DNA of 64,000 nt. Origin: Tateyamaria sp. syn59 (GTDB lineage Bacteria > Pseudomonadota > Alphaproteobacteria > Rhodobacterales > Rhodobacteraceae). Under the pieces are notes generated by a model. The model ran no database searches. It worked only from the letters and a program-made list of their open reading frames with translations, and had not been told where the DNA came from. Location of the stretch: positions 124,001-188,000 of the forward strand of contig NZ_VCBA01000002.1 in assembly GCF_007995245.1 (NCBI RefSeq). The letters are read 5' to 3'. Below, one piece after another: positions 17,754 to 27,375 of the stretch (position 1 is its first letter; the number at the start of each line of letters is the position of its first letter). Made by a program: the position numbers and the translations under genes.

Positions 17754-19328
17754 ATGACCGATCAGAGCCACGACCGCCTTCTCATCATCGACTTCGGCAG
17801 CCAGGTGACGCAGCTGATTGCCCGCCGCCTACGGGAGCTGGATGTGTATTGCGAAATCCATCCCTATCAAAACGTCACGGACGCCAGCCTGCGCGACATG
17901 GCACCCAAGGCCGTCATCCTGTCCGGCGGGCCTGACAGCGTGACGCGCCCCGGCTCGCCCCGCGCGCCGGAAGCACTTTGGGACATGGGCGTCCCGGTTC
18001 TTGGTATCTGCTACGGCCAGCAAGCAATGATGCAGCAACTGGGTGGCCAGGTCGATGGCGGCAAAATCTCGGGCGGCGGCGGCACGGCCGAGTTTGGGCG
18101 CGCCTTCGTCACACCCGCCGGACAGCTTGATCTGCTCAAGGGCTGGTTTAACGACGGGCGCGAGCAGGTGTGGATGAGCCATGGCGACCACGTGTCGAAA
18201 CTGGCGCCCGGTTTTGAGGTTTACGGCACGTCCCCCAATGCGCCCTTTGCGATCACGGCGGACACATCGCGCCACTTCTACGCCGTGCAGTTTCATCCAG
18301 AGGTGCACCACACGCCCAAAGGCGCAACGCTTTACGAAAACTTCGTGAAGCTGGCGGGCTTTACTGGTGACTGGACCATGGGCGCCTACCGCGAGGAAGC
18401 GGTGCAGCGTATCCGTGACGAGGTCGGCGACAAGAAGGTCATCTGCGCCCTCTCCGGTGGTGTCGACAGTTCGGTTGCGGCCGCGCTGATCCATGAGGCA
18501 GTCGGCGATCAGCTCACATGCGTGTTCGTCGATCACGGTCTGCTCCGTAAGAACGAGGCAGACGAGGTCGTTGGCATGTTCCGCGACCACATGAACCTGC
18601 AAGTGATTCACGCGGACGAAACCGAATTGTTCCTCGGTGAACTTGACGGACAATCCGACCCCGAAACCAAGCGCAAGATCATCGGGCGCCTGTTCATCGA
18701 CGTGTTCCAGAAATATGCCGACCAGATCGAGGGTGCCGAGTTTCTGGCGCAAGGCACGCTCTACCCCGACGTCATCGAAAGCGTGTCGTTCAGCGGCGGG
18801 CCATCGGTCACGATCAAGTCACACCACAACGTCGGTGGTCTGCCGGAGAAGATGGGGCTCAAGCTTGTCGAACCCCTACGCGAGCTCTTCAAGGATGAGG
18901 TTCGCGCCTTGGGCCGCGAGTTGGGACTGCCCGACCACTTCATCGGACGTCACCCCTTCCCCGGCCCCGGTCTCGCCATCCGCTGTCCCGGAGAGATCAC
19001 GCGCGCCAAGCTCGAGATCCTGCGCGAAGCCGACGCTGTCTATATCGACCAGATCCGCAAGCACGGGCTCTATGACGACATCTGGCAGGCCTTCTGTGCA
19101 ATCCTTCCTGTTCGCACAGTGGGCGTGATGGGCGACGGACGCACTTATGATTACGCCTGCGCTCTGCGCGCCGTCACCTCCGTCGATGGCATGACAGCGG
19201 ATTACTATCCCTTCAGCCACGATTTTCTGGGTGAGACCGCGACGCGGATCATCAACGAGGTGCCGGGGATCAACCGGGTGACTTACGACATCACATCGAA
19301 ACCGCCGGGCACCATCGAATGGGAGTAA
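17754..19328 (+). CDS. guaA: GMP synthase (glutamine-hydrolysing)
   Basis: A 524-residue enzyme that aminates XMP to GMP. The N-terminal class I glutamine amidotransferase has nucleophile Cys86 in [13 protein letters not shown] and an FHPEVHHT site. The ATP pyrophosphatase domain has the loop [12 protein letters not shown]. The C terminus ends in [14 protein letters not shown], the invariant dimerisation end. The ATG at 17754 is chosen because upstream codons lie in the repeat. The stop overlaps the next gene by 10 bp. Confidence 0.97.
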   Translation: MTDQSHDRLLIIDFGSQVTQLIARRLRELDVYCEIHPYQNVTDASLRDMAPKAVILSGGPDSVTRPGSPRAPEALWDMGVPVLGICYGQQAMMQQLGGQVDGGKISGGGGTAEFGRAFVTPAGQLDLLKGWFNDGREQVWMSHGDHVSKLAPGFEVYGTSPNAPFAITADTSRHFYAVQFHPEVHHTPKGATLYENFVKLAGFTGDWTMGAYREEAVQRIRDEVGDKKVICALSGGVDSSVAAALIHEAVGDQLTCVFVDHGLLRKNEADEVVGMFRDHMNLQVIHADETELFLGELDGQSDPETKRKIIGRLFIDVFQKYADQIEGAEFLAQGTLYPDVIESVSFSGGPSVTIKSHHNVGGLPEKMGLKLVEPLRELFKDEVRALGRELGLPDHFIGRHPFPGPGLAIRCPGEITRAKLEILREADAVYIDQIRKHGLYDDIWQAFCAILPVRTVGVMGDGRTYDYACALRAVTSVDGMTADYYPFSHDFLGETATRIINEVPGINRVTYDITSKPPGTIEWE

Positions 19329-19597
19329 CCCTTGACGGTCTCCTGCGCTGCGCGTCAGAGGATGAAGCCGCGCGTGTGCGTGCCGCCTTGCCCGAGCATA
19401 TTCGGCTGACCAAGGCCGAACCGGGCTGCATGCGCTTCGACGTCTTGGCAACGGACGACCCGCTGGTCTGGACCGTGTCAGAGGAATTCACCGACCCCGC
19501 CGCGTTCGAGGCGCATCAGGCCCGCGCCGCCGCATCAGACTGGGCACGCGAAACCGCCGGGATCGCGCGCGACTATAAGATCAAAGGCATGCCATGA
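19319..19597 (+). CDS. Antibiotic biosynthesis monooxygenase (ABM) domain protein
   Basis: A 92-residue single ABM-fold protein (dimeric alpha+beta barrel). Visible pattern: [13 protein letters not shown], then [26 protein letters not shown], typical of YgiN-like quinol monooxygenases and related small proteins. Its start lies inside the guaA 3' end and its stop overlaps the EamA gene as ATGA, so the three are probably co-transcribed. Substrate unknown. Confidence 0.8.
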   Translation: MGVTLDGLLRCASEDEAARVRAALPEHIRLTKAEPGCMRFDVLATDDPLVWTVSEEFTDPAAFEAHQARAAASDWARETAGIARDYKIKGMP

Positions 19598-20463
19598 GCC
19601 CCGTTCTCAGGGCCGCCCTGTGGATGTCAGGATCCATCGCATCGTTTTCGGCCATGGCTGTTGCCGGGCGCGAGGTGTCGGACAGCCTCGATACGTTCGA
19701 GATCATGATGTACCGCAGCTTTGTCGGTGTGATCGTGGTCTGCGCCCTCGTCGCAGCCACCGGTGCGTGGCGCAGCATCAGCACCGACCACCTCGGAACC
19801 CACCTTGTGCGGAACCTCGCGCATTTCACGGGTCAGAACCTTTGGTTCTATGCCGTTACCGTCATTCCGCTGGCGCAGGTCTTTGCGCTGGAGTTTACCT
19901 CCCCGATCTGGGTGATCGTGCTCAGCCCCCTCGTGCTGGGGGAACGGTTGACCGCGGTGCGGGCCATGGCAGCGATCATGGGGTTCATCGGCATTCTGAT
20001 CGTGGCGCGCCCGGACATGGCTGGCCTCAACGCTGGTGTCGTCACAGCAGCCTCCTCTGCCATATTCTTTGCACTGACCATAATGCTGACCAAACGGCTG
20101 ACACGGCACGAGGGCATCGCATCGATTCTGTTCTGGCTGACCAGCATGCAATTGGTTATGGGGATCGTGATGGCGGGCTATGACGGTGACATCGCACTGC
20201 CGGACATGCAAACAGGGCCCTGGGTCTTTCTGATCGGATGCGCCGGCCTGCTGGCGCATTATTGCCTGACGAACGCCCTGGCGATTGCGCCCGCAACGGT
20301 GGTTGTGCCAATAGATTTCATACGCTTGCCGACCATCGCCGTCATTGGAATGCTGGTCTACGGTGAAGCTGTCGATATCTGGGTTTTCCTGGGGGCCGCG
20401 ATCATTTTTGCTGGCAACTACGTGAACATTCTGGTCGAATCGCGGCAATCCAAACCGCTGTGA
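19594..20463 (+). CDS. DMT-superfamily (EamA) transporter
   Basis: A 289-residue inner-membrane protein with about ten hydrophobic helices arranged as two EamA repeats, for example the ALEFTSPIWVIVLSPLVLGERLT segment that marks the end of the first repeat. Members export amino acids or other small metabolites. It overlaps the ABM gene by four bases. Substrate not predictable. Confidence 0.88.
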   Translation: MSPVLRAALWMSGSIASFSAMAVAGREVSDSLDTFEIMMYRSFVGVIVVCALVAATGAWRSISTDHLGTHLVRNLAHFTGQNLWFYAVTVIPLAQVFALEFTSPIWVIVLSPLVLGERLTAVRAMAAIMGFIGILIVARPDMAGLNAGVVTAASSAIFFALTIMLTKRLTRHEGIASILFWLTSMQLVMGIVMAGYDGDIALPDMQTGPWVFLIGCAGLLAHYCLTNALAIAPATVVVPIDFIRLPTIAVIGMLVYGEAVDIWVFLGAAIIFAGNYVNILVESRQSKPL

Positions 20464-20470
20464 CCTGAAT

Positions 20471-20486
20471 GTCACAGACTTGTGAC
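20471..20486. promoter_or_regulatory. Perfect inverted repeat upstream of the FadL-like gene
   Basis: GTCACAGACTTGTGAC has six-base arms and a four-base centre. It begins seven bases after the EamA stop, is followed by another GTCACG half element, and lies about 125 bp before the FadL-like start. No T-run follows, so an operator is more likely than a terminator. Confidence 0.4.
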
Positions 20487-20611
20487 GCTCCGTCACGTGG
20501 CGCGGTCTGCCCTAGCGTCAATATTGACGCACCCCTCTTGAAACCGGCTTATACGGTCCCAACGCGCACTCACTCGACACCCACACTGCGCGGCTTTTGG
20601 GAGGAAACATC

Positions 20612-21931
20612 ATGAAAACCCGCGCCCTCGCGGCGACAGCGCTGCTGCTGTCATCCACGTCCGTTTACGCGGCTGGCCTTGACCGGTCGTTCCAGAATGT
20701 CTCGTCAATCTTTGCGCCTGACAACACGCTCAGCTTCACGTTTTCGCACGTGTCGCCCAGTGTAACTGGCACAGATGCGTTGGGCGCAAGCTATGACGTC
20801 GGCGAAAGCTATGAGCAGACGGTTCTGAGCTTCACCAAGGATTTCGGTGAAAACTTCACCCTGGGCTTCATTACGGATCAACCGTTCGGTGCGGATGTTT
20901 TCTATAATACCGATCCCACGGCCAGCACGCTGGGTGGAACCGCGGCAGACCTGTCGAGTGAGGCTTACAAGCTTGTCGGTAAGTATCAGTTCAGCCCACG
21001 TTTCAGCCTGTTCGGCGGCATCCAAGCCCAGACCGTGCGCGCGAGCGTCAACCTGAACGGCGTGGCGTACCGCAACGCTATTGCAGCTGGAGGGACTGCA
21101 CGCACTTTCAACAGCAGCCTCCCCCCGGGCGTACCCACCCTGTCGGGGGCCGAGATTGGATCTGCATTGTCCCGTGCCCAAGCCGCACAAGCAGCGGGTG
21201 ACCTTGTAGCCCTCGGCACCATTGTGGCCAGTATTGACAACGTGTATGGCGCCGGTACGTTCTCGAACCTGCAAGCGGGGTTCACTGGTGCGTCAAATGC
21301 TTTTTTAGGAGACAACGGCTATTCCTACAGTCAGGACGCGCAAACAGAATACGGTTGGTTGATCGGTGCGGCGTATGAGATCCCAGAGATCGCGTTGCGC
21401 CTAGCTCTCACTTACCATTCCTCCATCGACTACACTGCAAACACAACTGAGCAGATCCTTGGCAATCCAGTGCCCGGCGTCGTCAACTTCGAAACACCGG
21501 AATCCGTGAACATCGACTTTCAGACCGGTATCGCCAAGGATACGCTTCTGACGGCATCCTACCGCTGGACCGACTTCGACGCCGTTGACCTCATTCCGAC
21601 CGGTTTGCAATCCGACCTTGTGAACCTTGATGACGGCGAACGCTTCACCCTTGGCGTCGGGCGTCGCTTCACCGAGAACTTTTCGGGCTCGCTCACCTTT
21701 TCCTACGAGCCCGAAGGCGATGATGACCTCGTCTCACCGCTGGGCCCAACCGACGGTCTGTTCGGCATCTCAATCGGTGGTCGCTACACACAGGACAACA
21801 TGACGATCTCGGGCGGCATCAACTACTCGTGGCTGGGCGACGCCCGCCCCGAAGTTGGCGGCCAGCCGGTTGCTTCGTTCACCGACAACTCGTCGGTTGC
21901 GGTCGGGTTCAAGGTCGACTTCACATTCTAA
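20612..21931 (+). CDS. OmpP1/FadL/TodX family outer-membrane transporter
   Basis: A 439-residue outer-membrane barrel for uptake of hydrophobic compounds such as long-chain fatty acids. A signal peptide (KTRALAATALLLSSTSVYA, cleaved near residue 20) precedes AGLDRSFQNVSSIFA, equivalent to the FadL N-terminal hatch. Later strands end in an aromatic residue (VAVGFKVDFTF). The ATG at 20612 follows GGGAGGAA. A strong terminator follows, so it is likely monocistronic. Confidence 0.9.
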   Translation: MKTRALAATALLLSSTSVYAAGLDRSFQNVSSIFAPDNTLSFTFSHVSPSVTGTDALGASYDVGESYEQTVLSFTKDFGENFTLGFITDQPFGADVFYNTDPTASTLGGTAADLSSEAYKLVGKYQFSPRFSLFGGIQAQTVRASVNLNGVAYRNAIAAGGTARTFNSSLPPGVPTLSGAEIGSALSRAQAAQAAGDLVALGTIVASIDNVYGAGTFSNLQAGFTGASNAFLGDNGYSYSQDAQTEYGWLIGAAYEIPEIALRLALTYHSSIDYTANTTEQILGNPVPGVVNFETPESVNIDFQTGIAKDTLLTASYRWTDFDAVDLIPTGLQSDLVNLDDGERFTLGVGRRFTENFSGSLTFSYEPEGDDDLVSPLGPTDGLFGISIGGRYTQDNMTISGGINYSWLGDARPEVGGQPVASFTDNSSVAVGFKVDFTF

Positions 21932-21987
21932 ATCTGTCCCCGCGGGGACAGATCACGAGACCCCGCCCCTTTTCGGGCGGGGTTTTT
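21932..21987 (+). terminator. Palindrome plus Rho-independent terminator after the FadL-like gene
   Basis: A perfect 22-bp palindrome (21932-21953, core TGTCCCCGCGGGGACA) begins next to the stop codon. It is followed by a stem CCCCGCCC (21961-21968) with GGGCGGGG (21975-21982) and five T. The second hairpin is a textbook terminator. The 16-bp core palindrome recurs at 42381-42396 inside recG. Confidence 0.9.
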
Positions 21988-22040
21988 CTTTGCGCAGGTT
22001 CCGGGTGGCTTGGGCTGCACATCACTGACAGGGTGCGGGC

Positions 22041-22976
22041 ATGACACCGCAAAAGACACTCTCTGGCCGCGCCTGGGCAGAAATGATCCTTCTCGGGATA
22101 ATCTGGGGCGCATCCTTTCTGTCGATCCGCATCGCATTGGACGAGATCGACCCGCTGACCAGTGTGGCGCATCGCACTTTTTGGGCCATGTGCGTGCTGT
22201 GGATCATCGTTGCGGTATCCCGCCTGCCTGTGCCGCGCGATCCGCGCATTTGGGCGGCGTTCCTTGGCATGGGCCTTTTGAACAACGTCATCCCGTTCGG
22301 CCTCATGGCGTGGGGCCAACTGCATATCGAGACGGGGCTGACGTCGATCCTGAACGCAGCCACCGCCATCTTCGGCGTGATTGCTGCCGCACTGTTTTTC
22401 GCGGACGAGCGGATCACGGCCCGCAAGGCGGTGGGCGTCGCACTGGGCTTCTTTGGCGTGGCGACCGCGATTGGACTGGACAACTTCCGATCCTTCGACC
22501 TGCGAAGCGTCGCGCAACTGGCCATTATTGCTGGTACGGTCAGCTACGCGCTTGCCGGGGTCTGGGCGCGGCGGTTTCTGGGCGGCTTGGCCCCACAGGT
22601 GGCAGCAGCGGGCATGTTGACAGGCTCCACTTTGATCACTGTGCCGCTGGCCTGGGTGGTTGACGGCCCAATCACCCTTGATCTGCAGGGCGATACGATC
22701 CTAGCCATTGCCTACTACGCCATCATAGCCACCGCCGGGGCCTACCTGCTCTATTACCGGGTGCTGGGAATGGCCGGATCCAGCAATTTGATGCTGGTCA
22801 CGCTTGTCATCCCGCCCGTCGCTATTGTGCTGGGCGCCGTCGTCAGGAGCGAGGCGTTGTCGCCCAATGCCTTTGTCGGCTTTGCAGTGCTGGCCCTCGG
22901 ACTTGCGATCCTGGATGGTCGCATCCTGACCCTGCTGAGGCGCCCCGACGTTGACCGCCCCACGCCCCGCAGCTAG
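22041..22976 (+). CDS. DMT-superfamily (EamA) transporter
   Basis: A 311-residue inner-membrane protein with about ten hydrophobic segments in two EamA repeats (opening GIIWGASFLSIRIALDEIDPLT). It is a paralogue type distinct from the one at 19.6-20.5 kb. It starts 53 bp after the terminator, so it has its own promoter or depends on read-through. Substrate unknown. Confidence 0.88.
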   Translation: MTPQKTLSGRAWAEMILLGIIWGASFLSIRIALDEIDPLTSVAHRTFWAMCVLWIIVAVSRLPVPRDPRIWAAFLGMGLLNNVIPFGLMAWGQLHIETGLTSILNAATAIFGVIAAALFFADERITARKAVGVALGFFGVATAIGLDNFRSFDLRSVAQLAIIAGTVSYALAGVWARRFLGGLAPQVAAAGMLTGSTLITVPLAWVVDGPITLDLQGDTILAIAYYAIIATAGAYLLYYRVLGMAGSSNLMLVTLVIPPVAIVLGAVVRSEALSPNAFVGFAVLALGLAILDGRILTLLRRPDVDRPTPRS

Positions 22977-23006
22977 GACAACCCGAAAAACGGGGACCTG
23001 CGGAAC

Positions 23007-23885
23007 ATGAACTCTTTGCTTTATCGCGATGCCGATCATTGGCGGTCCGCGCCATCGAAGCGCGTGCTTGTCTTTGGCATGTCGGGCCTGGGCAAGACCC
23101 ACATGTCCACGACGGTGCGCGACAGCGGGTCGTGGTTCCACTACTCCATCGACTACCGCATTGGCACCCGCTACATGGGCGAGCGCATCACTGACAATGC
23201 CAAAGCCGAAGCGATGAAGGTGCCGTTTCTGCGCGACCTTTTGATGTCCGATAGCATCTATATCGGCTCGAACATCACCTTCCACAACCTCAGCCCCGTC
23301 TCGACTTATCTGGGCAAGCCCGGCGATCCGGCCAAGGGCGGGCTGCCCATCGCCGAGTACCGCAAGCGGCAGGAACAGTTCCGCCGGTCGGAGATCGCAG
23401 CGCTGGAAGACACCGGATACTTCGCCGAGCGTGCACAGCAGCTTTATGGCTATCCGAATTTCATCTGCGACACGGGCGGGTCGATCTGTGAATGGGTCAA
23501 TCCAGCCGATGACCACGACCCGTTGATGACGACGCTGAGCGTGGTCGCCCTGCCCATCTGGATCAAGGGGGATGATGCACACACAGCCGCCTTGATCGAA
23601 CGCTTCGACAAGGCGCCAAAGCCGATGGCCTATCAGCCTGAATTCCTGCTGTCGTGTTGGACCGACTATTTGGCCGAAACGGGTATGGCCGAGAACAAGG
23701 TCGATCCCGACGCCTTTGTGCGCTGGACATATGCCCGCGCGCTCGCCCATCGGCAGCCGCGTTACGAAGCCATGGCGCGTTGGGGTGTGACCGTCACCGC
23801 GGATGAGGTTGCCTCGCTCAAAGGTGAAGCGGATTTCATCGCACTGGTGGCAATGGCCCTTGAGCGTCGCGCGCACGCGGCGTAA
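23007..23885 (+). CDS. Uncharacterised P-loop ATPase
   Basis: A 292-residue soluble protein. Walker A GMSGLGKT is at residues 24-31 after a short beta strand (RVLVFGMS). Other stretches, such as SWFHYSIDYRIGTRYMGE, FICDTGGSICEWV and ALPIWIKGDDAHTAALIERF, give it the look of a nucleoside- or adenylate-kinase-like fold, but no lid or LID-Arg motif is evident. It lies 30 bp after the EamA gene and 33 bp before metA, so may be co-transcribed. I do not recognise a named family. Confidence 0.75.
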   Translation: MNSLLYRDADHWRSAPSKRVLVFGMSGLGKTHMSTTVRDSGSWFHYSIDYRIGTRYMGERITDNAKAEAMKVPFLRDLLMSDSIYIGSNITFHNLSPVSTYLGKPGDPAKGGLPIAEYRKRQEQFRRSEIAALEDTGYFAERAQQLYGYPNFICDTGGSICEWVNPADDHDPLMTTLSVVALPIWIKGDDAHTAALIERFDKAPKPMAYQPEFLLSCWTDYLAETGMAENKVDPDAFVRWTYARALAHRQPRYEAMARWGVTVTADEVASLKGEADFIALVAMALERRAHAA

Positions 23886-23918
23886 GTCCGGTCTTCACAC
23901 GTTTATCGGACCAGAGAC

Positions 23919-24866
23919 ATGCCCATCAAATTGCCCTCGACCCTGCCCGCCTACGACGTTCTCACGAACGAAGGCGTGATGGTTATGGACGAAGAGCTGG
24001 CGGCGCACCAGGACATACGCCCGCTCAAGATCGGGCTTCTGAATCTGATGCCCAAGAAGATCCAGACAGAGACGCAGTTTGCGCGGCTGATCGGGGCCAC
24101 ACCGCTGCAGATCGAACTGTCTCTGATCCGAATGTCCGAGCACGAGACCAAGAACACCGCCGCCGCGCATATGGAGAGCTTTTACCGCCCTTTCCAGGAC
24201 GTGAAGGGGGAGAAGTTCGACGGGCTGATCATCACCGGCGCGCCGATCGAGCATCTCGACTATGAGGATGTCGATTACTGGGACGAGTTGGAAGAGGTCA
24301 TGGAATGGACACAGACCAACGTGCATTCCACCTTTGGCGTCTGCTGGGGCGGCATGGCGATGCTGCACCATTTCCACAAGGTGCCCAAACACCTGCTGGG
24401 ATCGAAGCTGTTCGGCGCGTATCGCCACACCAACCTGTCTCCCGCCTCGCCCTACTTGCGCGGATTTTCAGACGATTGCGTTGTGCCTGTGTCCCGTTGG
24501 ACCGAGGTACGCGCACCGGAGGTTGAGGCGGCGGGTCTCCCGATCCTTTTGGGATCAGACGTCACCGGGCCCTGCCTGATCGAAGACCCGGCGCATCGCG
24601 CGCTCTATATCCTCAACCACTTTGAATATGACAGCGACACGTTGAAACAGGAATACGACCGCGATCTGGCCTCGGTCCAGGTCGAAGGGGCCGAGATTGC
24701 CCTACCCGTCGATTACTTTCCCGATGATGATCCGTCCCGGACGCCGATGAACCGCTGGCGCAGCCACGCCCATCTTCTCTATGGCAATTGGCTGTCCGAG
24801 ATTTATCTCACCACTCCGTACGACATGGAACGGATTGGACAGGACCGCACCGACCTGCGGGGGTAA
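23919..24866 (+). CDS. metA: Homoserine O-acyltransferase MetA, predicted acetyltransferase
   Basis: A 315-residue enzyme of the first committed step of methionine synthesis. The nucleophile is Cys142 in [11 protein letters not shown], with a His in [11 protein letters not shown]. The acyl-CoA selecting position reads GAPIE with Glu111. In Bacillus cereus MetA the same Glu gives acetyl-CoA use and its change to Gly gives succinyl-CoA use, so this enzyme is predicted to acetylate despite the common succinyltransferase name. No SAM riboswitch fits in the 33-bp upstream gap. Confidence 0.93.
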   Translation: MPIKLPSTLPAYDVLTNEGVMVMDEELAAHQDIRPLKIGLLNLMPKKIQTETQFARLIGATPLQIELSLIRMSEHETKNTAAAHMESFYRPFQDVKGEKFDGLIITGAPIEHLDYEDVDYWDELEEVMEWTQTNVHSTFGVCWGGMAMLHHFHKVPKHLLGSKLFGAYRHTNLSPASPYLRGFSDDCVVPVSRWTEVRAPEVEAAGLPILLGSDVTGPCLIEDPAHRALYILNHFEYDSDTLKQEYDRDLASVQVEGAEIALPVDYFPDDDPSRTPMNRWRSHAHLLYGNWLSEIYLTTPYDMERIGQDRTDLRG

Positions 24867-24870
24867 GGGA

Positions 24871-25842
24871 ATGAAAACAGTGTTTTACGTGGTGCTGGGC
24901 CTCGTGGTCCTGACAGTCGCGGTGGTGCAGGTGCTCGCGGTCAAGCGCGAACAGCAGGCTGAGGCGGACTTTCCACCGACCGGGCAGATCATCGACGTGG
25001 ATGGTATAGGTGTGCATGTCGAACAGATGGGAAGCGGACCGGATCTGGTCCTGATCCACGGGGCATCCGGCAACACGCGCGATTACACCTTTGCCTTTGC
25101 CGACCTGGTCAAGGATCGCTACCGCGTCACGATCCTTGATCGGCCGGGACTGGGCTGGACGGACCAACTCGCCCCGCAGCACAGATCTGCATGGACCACG
25201 GCCCATGCCAACCCCACCCAGCAGGCGCGACTGCTCAAGGCCGCGACCGACCGGTTGGGGGTCGAGCGACCCATCGTGTTGGGGCACTCTTTTGGTGGCA
25301 TCGTGGCACTCGCCTGGGCATTGGAGTTCGATGATCTTTCAGGGGTGGTGTCCGTGGCTGGTGTCGCGAACCCATGGCCGGGTGAGTTGGACTGGACATA
25401 TCAGGTCAACGGCTCGGCCTGGGGTGGCGGGCTGATGGTGCCGCTGCTGTCCGCCTTTGTTCCACAAAGCTATATCGACAGCGCTGTGTCCAGCATCTTT
25501 GCCCCGCAAACCGCGCCCGAGGGCTATACTGACCACGTCGGTCCCGCCTTGATCCTGCGCCGCGCGTCGATGCGGGCCAATGCGCGACAGGTGAACTGGT
25601 TGCGCCCGCATGTGGTCGAGATGTCGAAGAACTACGGCTCCATTACCGTGCCGGTCGAGGTGGTGCATGGCGACGCTGACACGATCGTGCCGCTCGACGT
25701 GCATTCGGCCAAGCTGCCAGGCCAGATCGAAGGGGCCAATGTCACCGTGTTGGCAGGTGTTGGACACATGCCACAACACACCCATCCCGAGGCTGTCATA
25801 GCCGCGATTGACCGCGTCGCCACACGTGCGGGTTTGCGTTAA
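24871..25842 (+). CDS. Membrane-anchored alpha/beta hydrolase
   Basis: A 323-residue alpha/beta hydrolase with one N-terminal membrane span (VFYVVLGLVVLTVAVVQVLA). The oxyanion motif HGASGN, nucleophile Ser140 in VLGHSFGGIVAL, acid in HGDADTIVP and a His in GVGHMPQHTHPE form a full catalytic triad. It starts 4 bp after metA, yet its fold is not that of the MetX acyltransferase, so a methionine role is not implied. Substrate unknown. Confidence 0.85.
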   Translation: MKTVFYVVLGLVVLTVAVVQVLAVKREQQAEADFPPTGQIIDVDGIGVHVEQMGSGPDLVLIHGASGNTRDYTFAFADLVKDRYRVTILDRPGLGWTDQLAPQHRSAWTTAHANPTQQARLLKAATDRLGVERPIVLGHSFGGIVALAWALEFDDLSGVVSVAGVANPWPGELDWTYQVNGSAWGGGLMVPLLSAFVPQSYIDSAVSSIFAPQTAPEGYTDHVGPALILRRASMRANARQVNWLRPHVVEMSKNYGSITVPVEVVHGDADTIVPLDVHSAKLPGQIEGANVTVLAGVGHMPQHTHPEAVIAAIDRVATRAGLR

Positions 25843-25895
25843 GCGTCACTCTGACCCATATTGGATGTTAAGAGCAGTAACTTAAGGCAAAAATC

Positions 25896-26765
25896 ATGGG
25901 CCTTCCCTTTGACGGCGCGATCACGGAGTTTTTCGAGACCGGCGCGCCGGATGACATTCGTGACAAGATCAGCAACGCGGACAAGGATGACATCCTGACC
26001 CCGACCTATCCTTACGCCGAACGGATGCGGCGCAAGAGTTACAAGCCCGAGATGGAGGCGCTGCAGGTCGAGTTGGTCAAGATGCAGAAATGGGTCGCGG
26101 AAAGCGGCGCGCGCATTGTCTGCGTCTTTGAAGGACGCGATGCCGCTGGCAAGGGCGGCACGATCAAGCGGTTCCGCGAAAACCTGAACCCGCGCGGCGC
26201 CCGCGTTGTTGCATTGTCGAAACCCACCGACAGGGAAGCTGCCGAATGGTATTTCCAACGCTACATCAGGCACTTGCCAACGGCCGGAGAGATCACGTTT
26301 TTTGACCGCAGCTGGTATAATCGCGGGGTGGTCGAGCATGTGTTCGGTTTTTGCACACCGGCGCAACGCGAACAGTTTTTCGTACAAGCCAAGCCGTTCG
26401 AATCCATGTTGGTCGATGATGGCGTACATGTTTTTAAATTCTGGCTGAATGTCTGCCGAGCCGAGCAATTGCGCCGCATTCTGGCCCGCGAGAACGATCC
26501 GCTGAAACAGTGGAAACTGTCGTGGATCGACGTTGAGGGGCTGAAGAAATGGGATGTCTACACGGATGCCATTCGCGAGACGCTGGAGCGTTCTCACTCC
26601 AGCCATGCGCCGTGGACAATCGTCCGCTCTGACGACAAGAAACGCGCGCGCCTGAACGCGATCCGCACGTTGCTTCACGGTCTGGATTACACGAACAAAG
26701 ACCCGCAAGCCATTGGTAAGATAAACAAAGACATCTGCGGCGGGCCGGATATCTGGGATGCCTAA
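25896..26765 (+). CDS. ppk2: Polyphosphate kinase 2 family protein
   Basis: A 289-residue PPK2 kinase that transfers phosphate between polyphosphate and nucleotides. Walker [10 protein letters not shown] is at 80-88, Walker [10 protein letters not shown] near 135-143 (Asp137), and a lid region follows ([23 protein letters not shown]). Single-domain length fits class I, members of which often phosphorylate nucleoside diphosphates. The stop overlaps the TetR gene by 8 bp, suggesting joint control. Confidence 0.93.
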   Translation: MGLPFDGAITEFFETGAPDDIRDKISNADKDDILTPTYPYAERMRRKSYKPEMEALQVELVKMQKWVAESGARIVCVFEGRDAAGKGGTIKRFRENLNPRGARVVALSKPTDREAAEWYFQRYIRHLPTAGEITFFDRSWYNRGVVEHVFGFCTPAQREQFFVQAKPFESMLVDDGVHVFKFWLNVCRAEQLRRILARENDPLKQWKLSWIDVEGLKKWDVYTDAIRETLERSHSSHAPWTIVRSDDKKRARLNAIRTLLHGLDYTNKDPQAIGKINKDICGGPDIWDA

Positions 26766-27375
26766 ACGCGGTTATCACCACGGCAATCTGCGTCAGGCCC
26801 TGATCGAAGCAGCGCTTAGGCTGATTGAGGAGAAAGGTCCGACGGGCTTCACGCTGTCCGAGGCGGCGAAGCAGGCCGGCGTTACCCCTGCGGCCGTCTA
26901 TCGCCATTACGAAGGCCGCGAGGATCTGATCGCCGAATGTGCACGGCAGGGCTATGGCATCTTTGCCGATTTGATGGAGCATGCGTACGAATCCGGGCAA
27001 CCCTCGGCCCTGGCCGCGTTTGAAGCGACCGGGCGCGCCTATCTCGCCTTTGCCCGCCGGTTTCCCGGTCACTACATAGCGATGTTTGAAAGCGGGATTT
27101 CGACCAACCGTACGCCGGAACTGGCCGATGTGGTGAACCGCGCGAATACCGTGCTGGAAAAAGCCGCCGGAGATCTGTCGCAGCATATCCCCGCAGACAA
27201 ACGCCCACCTGCCTCGATGTTTTCCGCCCACATATGGGCCATGAGCCATGGGGTGGTCGAGCTGTTTGCGCGGAACTCACCGGGCAAGGCCTCTCCCTTT
27301 CCGCCCGAGGATCTGCTTGAAACCGGGATTGGTATCTATTTGCGGGGTCTGGGGCTTATTCCGGGCGACGGCTAG
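26758..27375 (+). CDS. TetR/AcrR family transcriptional regulator
   Basis: A 205-residue regulator with an N-terminal helix-turn-helix ([30 protein letters not shown], about residues 30-59) and a helical ligand-binding region with [11 protein letters not shown], typical of the TetR_C_33-like group. Its start lies inside ppk2 and its end overlaps the convergent cyclase gene by four bases. Targets unknown; autoregulation of the ppk2 operon is plausible. Confidence 0.88.
   Translation: MPKRGYHHGNLRQALIEAALRLIEEKGPTGFTLSEAAKQAGVTPAAVYRHYEGREDLIAECARQGYGIFADLMEHAYESGQPSALAAFEATGRAYLAFARRFPGHYIAMFESGISTNRTPELADVVNRANTVLEKAAGDLSQHIPADKRPPASMFSAHIWAMSHGVVELFARNSPGKASPFPPEDLLETGIGIYLRGLGLIPGDG

Noticed and set aside
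22701-23876. 391-codon minus-strand frame over the EamA and ATPase genes
   Set aside because: Spans two plus-strand genes with clear motifs; composition is shadow-like.
23886-23918. SAM riboswitch before metA
   Set aside because: Only 33 bp are available, too short for SAM-II or related riboswitches; none seen.
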